From assembly GCF_901709675.1 (NCBI RefSeq), contig NC_051104.1, positions 3,765,501 through 3,829,500 on the forward strand: a stretch of DNA of 64,000 bases. Direction: 5' to 3'. Each line of letters starts with the position of its first letter. Positions within the stretch are counted from its first letter, which is position 1. The DNA is from Syngnathus acus. Its lineage: Eukaryota; Chordata; Actinopteri; Syngnathiformes; Syngnathidae. The notes under the pieces were generated by a model that was not told the DNA's origin, did not search any database, and saw only the letters and a list, made by a program, of their open reading frames with translations. The translations under genes and the position numbers were made by a program. This document shows, one piece after another, positions 63,966 to 64,000 of this stretch.

Positions 63966-64000
63966 GTATTTATTGACAACTCTTCTTAAGGCCCATTATT

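Overview
The window is vertebrate nuclear DNA, almost certainly from a ray-finned fish with a compact genome. Genes are split into many short exons with GT-AG introns often under 150 bases. The encoded proteins are recognisable vertebrate families. Fish-type C2H2 zinc-finger genes and short palindromic DNA transposon relics sit between and inside genes. There is no bacterial or organellar content. All gene models were spliced by eye; exon phases were checked so that each model is a multiple of three, except where a break is reported.

Layout. 1-15.2 kb (+): the last 41 coding exons of a class XV myosin tail, best read as myosin XVB; the motor lies upstream. 16.8-27.1 kb: a C2H2 zinc-finger cluster with two finger arrays on + and one on -, interrupted by an LTR-like block, a LINE reverse transcriptase fragment and a decayed hAT transposon. 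27.65-29.3 kb (+): a REXO2-type oligoribonuclease, head to head with the minus-strand zinc-finger gene. 31.1-34.8 and 36.6-41.0 kb (+): two tandem copine genes, the second clearly cpne3 and carrying two alternative last exons. 41.9-42.9 kb (-): idi1. 45.4-51.6 kb (+): wdr37. 52.9-56.6 kb: a 235-bp satellite array derived from a palindromic transposon, with a short 140-bp array beside it. 57.2-58.1 kb (-): an EVA1-family gene that looks broken, preceded by a duplicated 5' block and a hexamer repeat. 61.46-61.64 kb (-): the last coding exon of adarb2; the remainder is its last intron, with a hAT-like MITE and a telomere-like minisatellite. The idi1-wdr37-adarb2 order matches the human 10p15.3 neighbourhood as I remember it.

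The genes are not an operon-like system. Themes are: paralog turnover (tandem copines, finger-array duplication, a decaying EVA1 copy), transposon relics turned into satellite, and splice-site variation (two GC-AG introns, alternative terminal exons, a frame-restoring cryptic acceptor). I found no clear new molecular system. The strongest leads are the cpne3 alternative last exons, the EVA1-like gene and the origin of the satellite.
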